Assembly (NCBI GenBank): GCA_017543025.1
Contig: JAFYGX010000198.1
Location: 1 to 9,622, forward strand
Direction: 5' to 3'
DNA: 9,622 nt
Source: Solobacterium sp.
Lineage (GTDB): Bacteria; Bacillota_I; Bacilli_A; Erysipelotrichales; Erysipelotrichaceae
Shown here one piece after another: positions 1 to 7,384 of this stretch. Both the position numbers and the translations under genes were made by a program. The notes under the pieces are model-generated. The model ran no database searches, was not told the DNA's origin, and saw only the letters and a list, made by a program, of their open reading frames with translations. The stretch's first letter is position 1, and every line of letters starts with the position of its first letter.

Positions 1-1
1 C

Positions 2-2692
2 CGGATGAACTTCCGGCAGGCCGCAAGACTGGAGCTTCCCCGTCTGGTATCCGCAATCCTGCACTGCGAATATGATGAACTCGTTCTGCGCAGCGAACAC
101 TACCGGCGAACCCGTCTGCTGGCAGGGGTTTCCGTCTTCAGCGTACTGGCAGCTGCCGCTATTGCCTGGTTGCTCTATTCCAACGCGAGAATACGGGAAA
201 ACTACCGGCAGGCGCAGATCAATGAATCCCGCACCCTTGCCAATACCGCGCTTTCTCTGCTTCAGGACGGAAAACGGCTCGATGCAGTGCGTACGGCGCT
301 GAAGGCACTGCCCTCTGAACAGCAGGCGCGGCCGGTAACAGATGAAGCCCAGTATGCGCTCTGCCGTTCCACCCTCGCCTATCAGCTTCCGTTTCAGACC
401 CTGGAAACCCGCGTGACTGACAGACCGGAAGCCTTTGAAACCATTGTTTCTGATCCGGATCATCACAGCCTCTACGCCCTCAGCAGTAACGGACAGCTTT
501 CGATTTTCAGCACCGGAACAAAAGAACAGACCGGAACCATCCGTCTGTTTGAAACCGAAACAATCCGTGAACTTCTGCCGCTTCAGGACTGCCTGTATGC
601 ATGGACGGCACAGGGAATCGTATGCATCCGCAATGACGGCAGTCTGCGCTGGAAACAGGAGCTCAATTACAGCGTTTACGGCAGAATCGCTTCTTCCGCT
701 GACGGAAGTCTGATTGCGGCAGGCGATCTCGATGCGGTTCAGCTCATGAAGGCGGAGGACGGAACACCTGTCCGTTCCCTTCCCCTCAGAGATTCTTCGG
801 CCGGTTATATTGACCGGATTGCATGGTCAGATGACGGCACGCGGATCGGCGTCTCGCTTCACTCACAGGACCACCCGGACGAAGTCGGCATGTTTGATCT
901 TTCCACCGGAGCCTTTGAGAAGCTTGGCACCTGCGGATCCGTACGTGACCTGCGGTTTACAGAAGACAACGCCCTGCTTGTCCTGTCTGACAGCAGTGAA
1001 GATCACTCCATTGTCTGGCATGGCAGTTCAAAGCTGATTGAAAATGAGATTCACGTGCTCTGCTTCACAGAGGACGGTACCCGCTTTGATACCGCAGTTC
1101 CGTTTTCCATGCCGGCTTCTGACACTTCCCTTGCGTCATCCGGCTTCCGTGATACGGTGCTGATCTCCGCTTCCGACACACTGAGCCTGATCAGCACGAA
1201 GGATGGTGAAGTGATCGCGCAGCAGCAGCTGGATACCCCGATCCTCTCCGTTCTCAGCACAGCAGGAGAGACCGTTTCACTGATCACCTCCGGCGGCAGT
1301 CTCTGCACGGTTTCTCTTTCCCGGGAAATTGCCGAGCTTACCGGTCTCTTTCCTCAGCGGATCACCGCTGCTGTTTCTGTCAGTCCTTCCATGTCCGCCT
1401 TTGCGGTACTCTATGACGGAAACATCCACTGGTATGAAGCCGCGTTTGACTCCGGCATCCGGCGCATGCAGAAAGACGGATTTCTGCAGGCGGCTGACGG
1501 TCTTACCCGGAATGCTTCCCGTATCATCGTGACCGCCGACTGTGATCTTCTGCTGTATGACAGAACCGGCGGGGAACTGCTTTCACAGGAACGCTTCGCA
1601 TCCAATGAGACCGGAATCCTGCCGGCGGAAGTCATACCGGATGACGCGTCAGTTTTCCCGCTGCTTGTGATCCGGACCGACAACGGCGAAATGCGGCTTG
1701 AACTTCGCTCCTGCGAGAGTCTGAAGGTGATTCAGACGATTCCGCTTGCCATTCAGGATTATTTCAGCGCCCAGGGCTATTTTCAGCAGCTGGCAGAGCT
1801 CTATGGAGCCGATTCCCATCTGAGAGCGGATCTGCTGCTCAAATCTCTTCGCAGCGGCGTCAGTGAGATCGCCTTCGACGACGGGATCTTCTGTTATTTC
1901 GAAGGAAACCGGAATCCTCTCTCTCTGCATTTCATCCGCTGTGACGACGGATCTGAAACCGAAGTGCATCCGGAATTCGGTTCTTACCGGCCAGTTCAGG
2001 ACAATTCATTCACCGAGCATCCTTCGGTCCGCTTCGAGCCGGCTCATGAAACTGCCTTCATCCTTGCGGAAGACGGATCTTCCGATACGAAAAGTGCAGT
2101 CCATCCGGCTGCGGTTGATCTGAAGGACGGCACCGTTCATGTATTTACGGAAACTGCCGCCGACCGGAATCTTCTCTCTGTGTGCATGAATCAGGGATAT
2201 GCGCTCTGTGGAACGGAAGGAATCGATCTCTATGACGCTTCCTTTCAGAAAACCGGAACGATTCCTTATCCCGGCGTCAGTCCGCTTGCCCTTTCGTTTC
2301 ACGAAAACCGTCTGTATGTCATCCTTTCCGACGGACGTCTGGAAATCCATTCGCCAGACGGAACGCTTCTGAATACCGTTCAGCTTTCCTTTGACGAAAC
2401 AGACGCTCCTGCAGCCGGCACCATTTCCCTCCTGTTTTCTGATCAGGTTCTGGCAATCCGGATGAATGAGACGCTTGACCTTGTGCATATCTCCGCTTCT
2501 TCCGGCAGTCCGTTTGCCCATGCGGATCACAGCGTGCTTTCCTATGATGACAGAAACGCACAGATTCTCGTATACACCCATGACTCCGCTCTGCAGGATC
2601 AGCTGTACCATCTTGCCTGCTTCCCCTGCTATTCCGCCGAAGATCTGATACTGCGCGGAACTGAGGAACTGCGTGCAGCAGACGGGCAGTGA
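2..2692 (+). CDS. Membrane-anchored WD40-like beta-propeller protein, 5'-partial (possible TIR/STAND-type receptor)
   Basis: The frame is open to the left edge, so the ATG at 5 is probably internal and the N-terminal domain is missing. Numbering from that Met: residues 1-35 are a charged segment (LPRLVSAILHCEYDELVLRS) that, from memory, resembles the end of the TIR domain in Bacillota TIR-WD40 proteins. Residues 39-58 form one hydrophobic membrane helix. Residues 66-103 (QINESRTLANTALSLLQDG followed by an alanine-rich LKALP helix) match the amphipathic linker common between the membrane helix and propeller in STAND/TIR-WD40 proteins. From about 130 to the end there are weak repeated beta-blade units with turns such as SADGSL (231-236), WSDDGTR (274-280) and SDGRLEI near the C-terminus. 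The protein therefore probably has an intracellular or membrane-proximal effector, one membrane pass and a ligand-sensing propeller. Propeller and helix are well supported; the effector type is inference. It could instead be a sensor without an enzymatic domain. Confidence 0.75.
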   Translation, partial: RMNFRQAARLELPRLVSAILHCEYDELVLRSEHYRRTRLLAGVSVFSVLAAAAIAWLLYSNARIRENYRQAQINESRTLANTALSLLQDGKRLDAVRTALKALPSEQQARPVTDEAQYALCRSTLAYQLPFQTLETRVTDRPEAFETIVSDPDHHSLYALSSNGQLSIFSTGTKEQTGTIRLFETETIRELLPLQDCLYAWTAQGIVCIRNDGSLRWKQELNYSVYGRIASSADGSLIAAGDLDAVQLMKAEDGTPVRSLPLRDSSAGYIDRIAWSDDGTRIGVSLHSQDHPDEVGMFDLSTGAFEKLGTCGSVRDLRFTEDNALLVLSDSSEDHSIVWHGSSKLIENEIHVLCFTEDGTRFDTAVPFSMPASDTSLASSGFRDTVLISASDTLSLISTKDGEVIAQQQLDTPILSVLSTAGETVSLITSGGSLCTVSLSREIAELTGLFPQRITAAVSVSPSMSAFAVLYDGNIHWYEAAFDSGIRRMQKDGFLQAADGLTRNASRIIVTADCDLLLYDRTGGELLSQERFASNETGILPAEVIPDDASVFPLLVIRTDNGEMRLELRSCESLKVIQTIPLAIQDYFSAQGYFQQLAELYGADSHLRADLLLKSLRSGVSEIAFDDGIFCYFEGNRNPLSLHFIRCDDGSETEVHPEFGSYRPVQDNSFTEHPSVRFEPAHETAFILAEDGSSDTKSAVHPAAVDLKDGTVHVFTETAADRNLLSVCMNQGYALCGTEGIDLYDASFQKTGTIPYPGVSPLALSFHENRLYVILSDGRLEIHSPDGTLLNTVQLSFDETDAPAAGTISLLFSDQVLAIRMNETLDLVHISASSGSPFAHADHSVLSYDDRNAQILVYTHDSALQDQLYHLACFPCYSAEDLILRGTEELRAADGQ

Positions 2693-2711
2693 GCATCTTT
2701 CCGGCCATTTT

Positions 2712-2744
2712 AAAAGGTGCCTCCGGATCAGGAAGCGCCTTTTT
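2712..2744. terminator. Bidirectional rho-independent terminator between convergent genes
   Basis: The sequence is AAAA, then GGTGC, a partly paired interior (TCC with GGA around a short loop), GCGCC, then TTTTT. The outer stem has five pairs including one G-T, and the flanking A/T runs extend it. It gives a U-tract on both strands, so it can end both the rightward propeller gene and the leftward metal operon. It lies 20 nt past the stop on the left and 20 nt past the GH5 stop on the right. Confidence 0.8.
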
Positions 2745-2763
2745 CATTTCTTTCATGCGGTTA

Positions 2764-3798
2764 TTACAGTACGCGGATCATTTCTTCCCGGATGGAATCA
2801 AAATGACTGCCCGTCAGCCCGAAATCCTTTTCCCGGTAAGTCCAGTATGCCCGGCCGATCCCGTATTCTTCAAACAGCGAATGAATATCCTGCATCCAGC
2901 GAAGCGTATCTTCAGCCGGTGCCCGGTCAATCACGCCGTATTCTCCGCAATACAGCGGCGCATGATTGGTTCTGGCTGCGTTGACTGCCCCCTCAAACAG
3001 CTTCCGCAGGATTTCAATTCCCCGGCATTCCGGATCAAGTCCGTCAATCGCAGCTACCAGATTCTCCGGCAGTGTCTGACAGGCAATCTGATACTGCTTC
3101 ACGGTATCGGGATAATGCACGACAAGATCATCCGGCATCCGATCGACCCAGTATGCCTGCTGGTGGGTAAAGACCAGCGGTTCATAACAGTGAAAGTTAT
3201 AGACAATCCGGTCATCCTTCGGTGCATCCAGCATCGCAACGCTTGTGACATTGTTGTAGCGGACCCCGCCGATCACAATCCAGGAACGCGGCGCATTCTT
3301 CCGGATCACATCGACTGCCCGGGATGCCACCTGGTTCCACTCCAGCACAATGTCCGGGGAGATCACTTCATTCAGAAGCTCAAACGCAACATGCGGCAAG
3401 GCTCCGTACCGTTCTGAGATCCGTTCCCACATCACAAGAAATCTCTGCTGCAGCGCTTCATCACGGAAGAATTTTTCCCGGTCTTCCATCGGCTCCAGCG
3501 GATCAAACGTATACCCATAGGTATTGTGCATATCAATCAGAAGATTCAGTCCGTTCGCCTTACACCAGACAGCTGCCTGATCAATCACGCGGTATCCGTC
3601 CTCCAGCCGTTCGCCTTCCTCCGATTCAATCCGCCGGTAATCAACCGGCAGCCTTACATGGTCCGCCCCGAATCCCCGGATGGTCCGGATATCGGCTTCC
3701 GTAATGAATGTACGGTAATGCCGGGGAGACAGATCATCTTCCTGCGAAAGCCAGCCGCCAAGATTGATTCCTTTCTGAAACCCTTCAAATAATCGCAT
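2764..3798 (-). CDS. Glycoside hydrolase family 5 (cellulase-type) enzyme, cytosolic
   Basis: This 344-residue protein has the GH5 (clan A, TIM-barrel) signature along its whole length. It starts with KGINLGGWLS (residues 9-18), then VRLPVD with Arg49, and the DMHN strand with His91. The LLNEV motif gives Asn143 and the probable acid/base Glu144. NFHCYEP gives His203 and Tyr205, and YCGEYG gives the probable nucleophile Glu286. Trp319 sits in the late AYWTY strand. These residues are all in place, so it is probably an active retaining beta-glycosidase; the substrate cannot be read from sequence. There is no signal peptide or membrane helix, so it should act in the cytosol on small imported glycosides rather than on polymer. 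The ATG at 3798 follows an AGGAGG about 13 nt upstream. It lies 45 nt after the OB-like lipoprotein gene with no intervening terminator, so it is probably the last gene of the metal operon, an unexpected position. Confidence 0.9.
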   Translation of the reverse strand: MRLFEGFQKGINLGGWLSQEDDLSPRHYRTFITEADIRTIRGFGADHVRLPVDYRRIESEEGERLEDGYRVIDQAAVWCKANGLNLLIDMHNTYGYTFDPLEPMEDREKFFRDEALQQRFLVMWERISERYGALPHVAFELLNEVISPDIVLEWNQVASRAVDVIRKNAPRSWIVIGGVRYNNVTSVAMLDAPKDDRIVYNFHCYEPLVFTHQQAYWVDRMPDDLVVHYPDTVKQYQIACQTLPENLVAAIDGLDPECRGIEILRKLFEGAVNAARTNHAPLYCGEYGVIDRAPAEDTLRWMQDIHSLFEEYGIGRAYWTYREKDFGLTGSHFDSIREEMIRVL

Positions 3799-3843
3799 AA
3801 CCTCTTCTGTTCCTCCTTCATTCCCGGCAGCTAACGCTTTTTT

Positions 3844-4419
3844 TCAGGATTCTGCGAGCACTGCATCTCTCAGCGTATAGTAGGGAAATCCATCTTCCTC
3901 ATACCGGTCATAGATACCGGCAACCGTTACCATGTCGCCTTCCTTCGGATAATCCTGCGGATAGACATAATTCTCTGTCAGGATAAATTCCATTCCCTGC
4001 GCGCAGCAGGCCGTGGCATCCAGAATGATGCACGCATAATACGTTTTACCGGTCATTTCATTATGATGCTCCGTATACTGCCCGTGCATTCTCACCGATC
4101 TGCCAAGATAGCTGTCCGGCTGTGTAAGCATATTGTACACTTCGGAATACACCATGGTCGCAGAGAGTACCGTAAGATCCACATCAACCGTTTCATAATC
4201 CGCCGAATCAGCGCTTCCCTCTGTGGTCTGCGGCCTGGCAGATCCGCTTTCCGCAGGAGGCTCTGACGGAGCAGAATCCGCTTCCGTCTGCGATATCTGT
4301 TCCTGCAGCACCGTGTTTACACCGGTGCCGGAAGTGTCTGTATGAATGTTGGCACCGGCCCGGTCTGAACATCCGGCAGCCAGAATCATGCTCAGAAACA
4401 GGAATAACAGGTTTCTCAT
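3844..4419 (-). CDS. Small lipoprotein with OB-like domain and Cys-Cys motif, metal operon accessory
   Basis: This 191-residue protein has a lipoprotein signal peptide (residues 1-16) ending in the lipobox LAAGC, with Cys17 as the lipidation site. A low-complexity Ser/Glu/Asp/Ala-rich linker of about 60 residues follows. A compact C-terminal beta-rich domain covers roughly 78-190: YLGRSVRMHGQY (104-115), ACIILDATACCAQGMEF (129-145), then GDMVTVAGIYDRY (161-173). This layout resembles the OB-like C-terminal domain of the YcgQ/DUF1980 proteins, which carry a similar Leu-Gly-(Lys/Arg)-x-Val-Arg strand and a Cys-Cys pair. That resemblance is from memory and needs a profile search. Cys130, Cys138 and Cys139 are candidate metal or thiol ligands. 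Its ATG overlaps the permease stop (ATGA), with GGAGG 8-9 nt upstream, so it is translationally coupled to the transporter. An extracytoplasmic helper in metal uptake is plausible but unproven. Confidence 0.8.
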   Translation of the reverse strand: MRNLLFLFLSMILAAGCSDRAGANIHTDTSGTGVNTVLQEQISQTEADSAPSEPPAESGSARPQTTEGSADSADYETVDVDLTVLSATMVYSEVYNMLTQPDSYLGRSVRMHGQYTEHHNEMTGKTYYACIILDATACCAQGMEFILTENYVYPQDYPKEGDMVTVAGIYDRYEEDGFPYYTLRDAVLAES

Positions 4420-5255
4420 GCGCCTTTTCCTCCCAGTAATGTTCCATAAAGCCAGCAGAAGAGATATGCGAGCACATCTGCAGCGACAATTGTTGAGCCG
4501 ACCGGAGTGCCGGCAAGAATGGAAACGATCATGCCGGCAAGCGAGCAGACCACTGCCAGGACTGCCGCAAGGATCGTTACCTTCCGGTAGCTGTGATAGA
4601 TCCGCATTGCAGAGATCGCCGGAAAGATAATCAGGGCAGAGATCAGCAGCGATCCGACCAGATTCATCGCCAGCACGATCACCACCGCTGTCACAACCGC
4701 AATAATGAGATTCATCCGGTCCGTGTTCACGCCGCAGGCCTGGGCGAAGTTCTCATCAAACGTGACCGCAAAGATCCGGCTGTACAGCAGAATGAATACC
4801 GCAAGCACAAGAACGGACAGGACAATGCACAGCCAGACGTCGGTCTGCGACAGTGTCAGGATCGATGTCGATCCGAACAGCGTGGAACAGACATCTCCCG
4901 AAAGATTCGGCGTATTTGTCAGATTCATGATCAGATAGCCGAACGCCAGCGCCGCTACGGAGATCATGGCAATCGCCGCATCTCCCTTCAGCTTTGTATT
5001 CGTACCGGTTCTTAAAATCAGAACCGCACTGACAATCGTCACCGGCAGAATCACCAGCATATTGTCTGTAATCTTCAGCACCGTGGCAACGCACATCGCA
5101 CCGAACGCAACATGCGACAGCCCGTCTCCGATAAAGGAGAACCGCTTCAGCACCAGCGGCACGCCAAGCACGGAAGCACATAATGACACCAGTACGCCGA
5201 CGATCAGTGCATAGCGCACAAAAGGATATTTCAGATACATGATCAGCGTATCCAT
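4416..5255 (-). CDS. znuB: Metal ABC transporter permease, ABC-3 (ZnuB/AdcB) family
   Basis: This 279-residue protein is highly hydrophobic, with about eight membrane helices, which is normal length and topology for ABC-3 permeases importing zinc or manganese. Recognisable family features are FIGDGLSHVAFGAM (41-54), the cytoplasmic coupling loop FDENFAQACGVN (166-177), the ALIIFPAISA helix (207-216), and the closing GTPVGSTIV segment (249-257). It forms a homodimeric channel that works with the ATPase encoded just upstream. Its ATG overlaps the ATPase stop codon by one base (TAATG), with GGAGG upstream, and its own stop overlaps the next gene, so the three are tightly coupled. The metal is not decided by the permease. 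Zinc is favoured by the Fur-family regulator and the binding-protein type, but manganese or iron cannot be excluded. Confidence 0.92.
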   Translation of the reverse strand: MDTLIMYLKYPFVRYALIVGVLVSLCASVLGVPLVLKRFSFIGDGLSHVAFGAMCVATVLKITDNMLVILPVTIVSAVLILRTGTNTKLKGDAAIAMISVAALAFGYLIMNLTNTPNLSGDVCSTLFGSTSILTLSQTDVWLCIVLSVLVLAVFILLYSRIFAVTFDENFAQACGVNTDRMNLIIAVVTAVVIVLAMNLVGSLLISALIIFPAISAMRIYHSYRKVTILAAVLAVVCSLAGMIVSILAGTPVGSTIVAADVLAYLFCWLYGTLLGGKGA

Positions 5256-5962
5256 TACACACCTCCGCCCTGTTCCGCAAGAAACAGCTTTCCGATCCGG
5301 CTGCTGCGGTATTCTTCCCGCGTTCCGAAGAACACATTCTGACCGATATGGAGAATATGCGTCGCATACTGCAGTGCGGCGGAAATATCATGCGATACCA
5401 TGAGAATCGTTACGCCGTCTGAATTCAGCTTTCGGATCAGCCGGTACAGCTCCGCGGTCACTTTCGGATCCAGCCCGGATACCGGCTCATCCAGCAGGAG
5501 AAGTTTTCCGGTCGCACAGAGCGCCCGCGCAAGCAGCACCCGCTGCTGCTGTCCGCCCGACAGCTCCCGGTAACAGCGGTCCGCAAACGGAACAATTCCC
5601 ATCTTCTCCATCATTTCCTGCGCAAGCTTTTTTTCTTCCCGTCCATAGAACGCTCTTCTTCCAAGCCTTCCCTGACAGCCGGACAGAACGATCTCACGGA
5701 CCGAAGCGGGAAAATCCCGCTGCACTTCCGTCTGCTGCGGCAGATAGCCGATTTCTCCCTTCTTCAGCCCGTCTCCCTCCGTAATCGTCCCCGCAAGCGG
5801 CGGTGTCAGCTTCAGAAGGGTTTTGATCAGTGTTGATTTACCGGAGCCGTTCTCTCCGACAATACAGAGATAATCGCCTTCCTTTACATTGAAATTCAGA
5901 TGTTCGAGGATCGGTTCCCCATCATAGCCAAGTGAAACATCCGTTACTTCCAGCAATGCCAT
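5255..5962 (-). CDS. znuC: Metal ABC transporter ATP-binding protein (ZnuC/AdcC type)
   Basis: This 235-residue protein is a complete ABC ATPase of the metal-uptake type. The Walker A motif is GENGSGKST (36-44), the Q-loop is LPQQTEV (74-80), and the signature is LSGGQQQR (134-141). Walker B is LLLLDEP (154-160), with catalytic Glu159 and the D-loop GLDP. The switch histidine is His191 in MVSHD. The segment SGCQGRLGRRAFYGREEKK (94-112) is typical of the ZnuC/AdcC/MntB group. It energises import through the permease encoded immediately downstream. The ATG lies 4 nt after the binding-protein stop, with AAGGAG overlapping the end of that gene. No key residue is missing. Family assignment is secure; the metal is inferred from the operon. 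Confidence 0.95.
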   Translation of the reverse strand: MALLEVTDVSLGYDGEPILEHLNFNVKEGDYLCIVGENGSGKSTLIKTLLKLTPPLAGTITEGDGLKKGEIGYLPQQTEVQRDFPASVREIVLSGCQGRLGRRAFYGREEKKLAQEMMEKMGIVPFADRCYRELSGGQQQRVLLARALCATGKLLLLDEPVSGLDPKVTAELYRLIRKLNSDGVTILMVSHDISAALQYATHILHIGQNVFFGTREEYRSSRIGKLFLAEQGGGV

Positions 5963-5966
5963 CCGG

Positions 5967-6935
5967 TTACTCCTTTCCGTAATCCAGCGCTGATTTCAGC
6001 ACATCCAGGTTTTCCTTCATCACTTCCAGATAATCGTTTCCTTCCGGAATCTCACCCTGCATGGAATTCATGGTCAGCACCTGGCGTTCCGGATCTCTGC
6101 TTGCATTCAGAATCGTGCGGGCAATCTTTCCGTCGCTTCCTTCGATCTTCAGAATGCACGGCAGCTGCTCTTCATCCATCTTCCCGGCAAGAAACAGAAT
6201 CGTCTCAAAACTCGCTTCTGTCTCTGCAGAACAGCCGGAGAATGCCGCATATGCCTTCAGTCCGTAATCATCTGCCAGATACCGGAACGGATACCTGTCT
6301 CCGAACAGGATGGTTCTGAGCGGGCTTCCGTTTACCGCAGCCTGATAAGCTTCATCCAGCCGGGCAAGCTGTTGACAGTATTCCTTCGTATTTGCCTCAT
6401 AAACTGCCTGATTGGCAGGGTCTTTCTGACAGATTGCATCTTTGATCGCAGTAACCAGCACTTCCGCATTCTTGAGAGAAAGCCAGATATGTTCATCAGA
6501 TTCCGATTCTTCCCCTTCTTCCGCTGCTGCGCCTTCCGGAGCTTCCTCTTCCTTCGCTCTGCTTCCGAGGACTTCCAGAAGATTCATTGTCACAAGATCC
6601 GGATTAACGGATTCCGCAAGTGCATCTTTCACCCATGAATCCGATTCCCCGCCGACATAGATAAACAGGTCGCAATCCGAAATTGCCCTGATATCCGCAG
6701 CTGTCGGCTGATAACTGTGAAGGTCAATCCCTTTGTCCAGCAGCAGTCTGACATCCGCATCGGCCGGATTGCCGCCAAGCACATTCAAAACCCAGTCATA
6801 TTCCGGAAAGATCGTCGCTACAATCTTCAGTCTGCCGTCATTTCTGTCAGAAGCTGCCTGTGCACTCCCGCAGCCTGTCATGCAGAAAAGGGCGAGAAGC
6901 ACGGTCAGAACAGTCTGTATCTTCTTTTTCATCAT
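5967..6935 (-). CDS. znuA: Metal ABC transporter substrate-binding lipoprotein (ZnuA/AdcA type)
   Basis: I start the protein at the ATG at 6935 (322 residues) because GGGAG lies 6 nt upstream and the mature product begins with an ideal lipoprotein signal (MMKKKIQTVL...CMTGC, lipidated Cys22). The longer reading from 6980 runs inside the regulator gene and adds a non-signal-like tail. The cluster A-I fold is evident: IVATIFPEYDWV (38-49), KGIDLHSYQP with ligand candidate His73, DEHIWLS with His149, GDRYPFRYLADDYGL (212-226), and FSGCSAETEAS (232-242). Residues 129-148 form a strongly acidic loop (many Glu, one Asp) where many zinc-binding homologues carry a His-rich loop. By my alignment the third canonical ligand His is replaced around Asp213/Arg214. 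It should capture divalent metal outside the membrane and deliver it to the permease. It sits 10 nt after the regulator stop. Confidence 0.9.
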   Translation of the reverse strand: MMKKKIQTVLTVLLALFCMTGCGSAQAASDRNDGRLKIVATIFPEYDWVLNVLGGNPADADVRLLLDKGIDLHSYQPTAADIRAISDCDLFIYVGGESDSWVKDALAESVNPDLVTMNLLEVLGSRAKEEEAPEGAAAEEGEESESDEHIWLSLKNAEVLVTAIKDAICQKDPANQAVYEANTKEYCQQLARLDEAYQAAVNGSPLRTILFGDRYPFRYLADDYGLKAYAAFSGCSAETEASFETILFLAGKMDEEQLPCILKIEGSDGKIARTILNASRDPERQVLTMNSMQGEIPEGNDYLEVMKENLDVLKSALDYGKE

Positions 6936-6940
6936 TCGTC

Positions 6941-6946
6941 TCTCCC
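6941..6946 (-). promoter_or_regulatory. Ribosome binding site deciding the start of the metal-binding lipoprotein
   Basis: On the minus strand GGGAGA ends about 6 nt before the ATG at 6935. It partly overlaps the regulator's stop codon region, which fits coupled translation. It supports the shorter start, whose first residues form a proper lipoprotein signal. Confidence 0.65.
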
Positions 6947-7371
6947 TATCTGCCCGCATCCGAGCACTGTTCGCATACACCGATAAAAACCGTTCGTCTT
7001 GGATCCATCCGAAAATGATGCTTTTGGGTCAGTTCTTCGGTCAGCTCCTCCAGCTGGCGGCTGTGCAGATGAAACAGCTGCCCGCACCGCTCACATTTGC
7101 AGTGGAAACACATTTCACACTTGCAGTGGGAGTCCTCAGGAACATATTCATAGCAGGACGGCTGGCCTGTCTCAAATACGTATTTATATACAACCCCTTC
7201 TTCCGCAAGCTGTTCCAGCTGGCGGTATACGGTCGCTTTGCCGATCGGCGAACCTGCCTGACTGAAATGCTCGCAGAGCTCCAGTGCAGTGATATGAGCC
7301 CCATGGAGCTGTTTCAGATACTCCAGCAGTTCTTCCCGCTGTTTTGTGCGATATTTGTTTTTTTCACTCAT
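6946..7371 (-). CDS. Fur-family metal-responsive repressor (Zur-like), Cys-rich
   Basis: This 141-residue protein has the Fur-family layout. An N-terminal winged helix (about 6-78) includes the recognition region GKATVYRQLEQLAEEG (44-59). The C-terminal dimerisation/metal domain carries the structural zinc pairs Cys93-x-x-Cys96 and Cys133-x-x-Cys136. Between the domains lies an unusually Cys-rich stretch, HCKCEMCF then HCKCERCG (82-97), followed by HLH (101-103) and His118/His119, so the sensing site has many thiol ligands. I chose the ATG at 7371: GGAGG is 4 nt upstream, and the alternative ATG at 7410 lies upstream of the predicted transcript start. The gene is first in the metal operon and sits directly behind a perfect palindrome, so it is probably autoregulated, repressing uptake when metal is plentiful. 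Fur membership is secure. Zinc rather than iron or manganese specificity rests on the linked ABC-3 transporter. Confidence 0.9.
   Translation of the reverse strand: MSEKNKYRTKQREELLEYLKQLHGAHITALELCEHFSQAGSPIGKATVYRQLEQLAEEGVVYKYVFETGQPSCYEYVPEDSHCKCEMCFHCKCERCGQLFHLHSRQLEELTEELTQKHHFRMDPRRTVFIGVCEQCSDAGR
7081..7128 (-). repeat. Degenerate 24-nt tandem duplication inside the regulator gene
   Basis: Two adjacent 24-nt units (7105-7128 and 7081-7104) encode HCKCEMCF and HCKCERCG. The first 15 nt of each unit differ at only two positions, while the ends have diverged (16 of 24 identical overall). The unit carries a CxC plus a further Cys, so the duplication doubles the thiol ligands next to the structural CxxC. 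It could be a true duplication or convergence within a naturally His/Cys-rich loop. Confidence 0.55.
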
Positions 7372-7375
7372 AACG

Positions 7376-7380
7376 CCTCC
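7376..7380 (-). promoter_or_regulatory. Ribosome binding site of the regulator gene
   Basis: GGAGG on the minus strand lies 4 nt before the ATG at 7371. The spacing is a little short, but this is the only purine-rich site in the predicted leader of about 20 nt. It rules in this start over the upstream ATG at 7410. Confidence 0.7.
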
Positions 7381-7384
7381 AAAT

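Noticed and set aside
2006..2611. 201-codon open frame on the minus strand inside the propeller gene
   Set aside because: It is antisense to a clearly coding frame, its predicted protein has no recognisable fold or sensible composition, and no ribosome binding site or promoter supports it.
2689..3417. 242-codon open frame on the plus strand opposite the GH5 gene
   Set aside because: It would cross the terminator at 2712-2744 and is antisense to a GH5 enzyme with all catalytic motifs intact. It is a shadow of that gene's codon bias.
4756..5391. 211-codon minus-strand frame overlapping the permease and ATPase genes in another phase
   Set aside because: Both genes are intact in their own frames with tight TAATG coupling. 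The alternative frame gives Cys/Arg-rich nonsense.
6936..6980. Longer start for the metal-binding lipoprotein at 6980
   Set aside because: It lies within the regulator coding region and would place a charged 15-residue tail before the lipoprotein signal. The ATG at 6935 has a properly spaced GGGAG.
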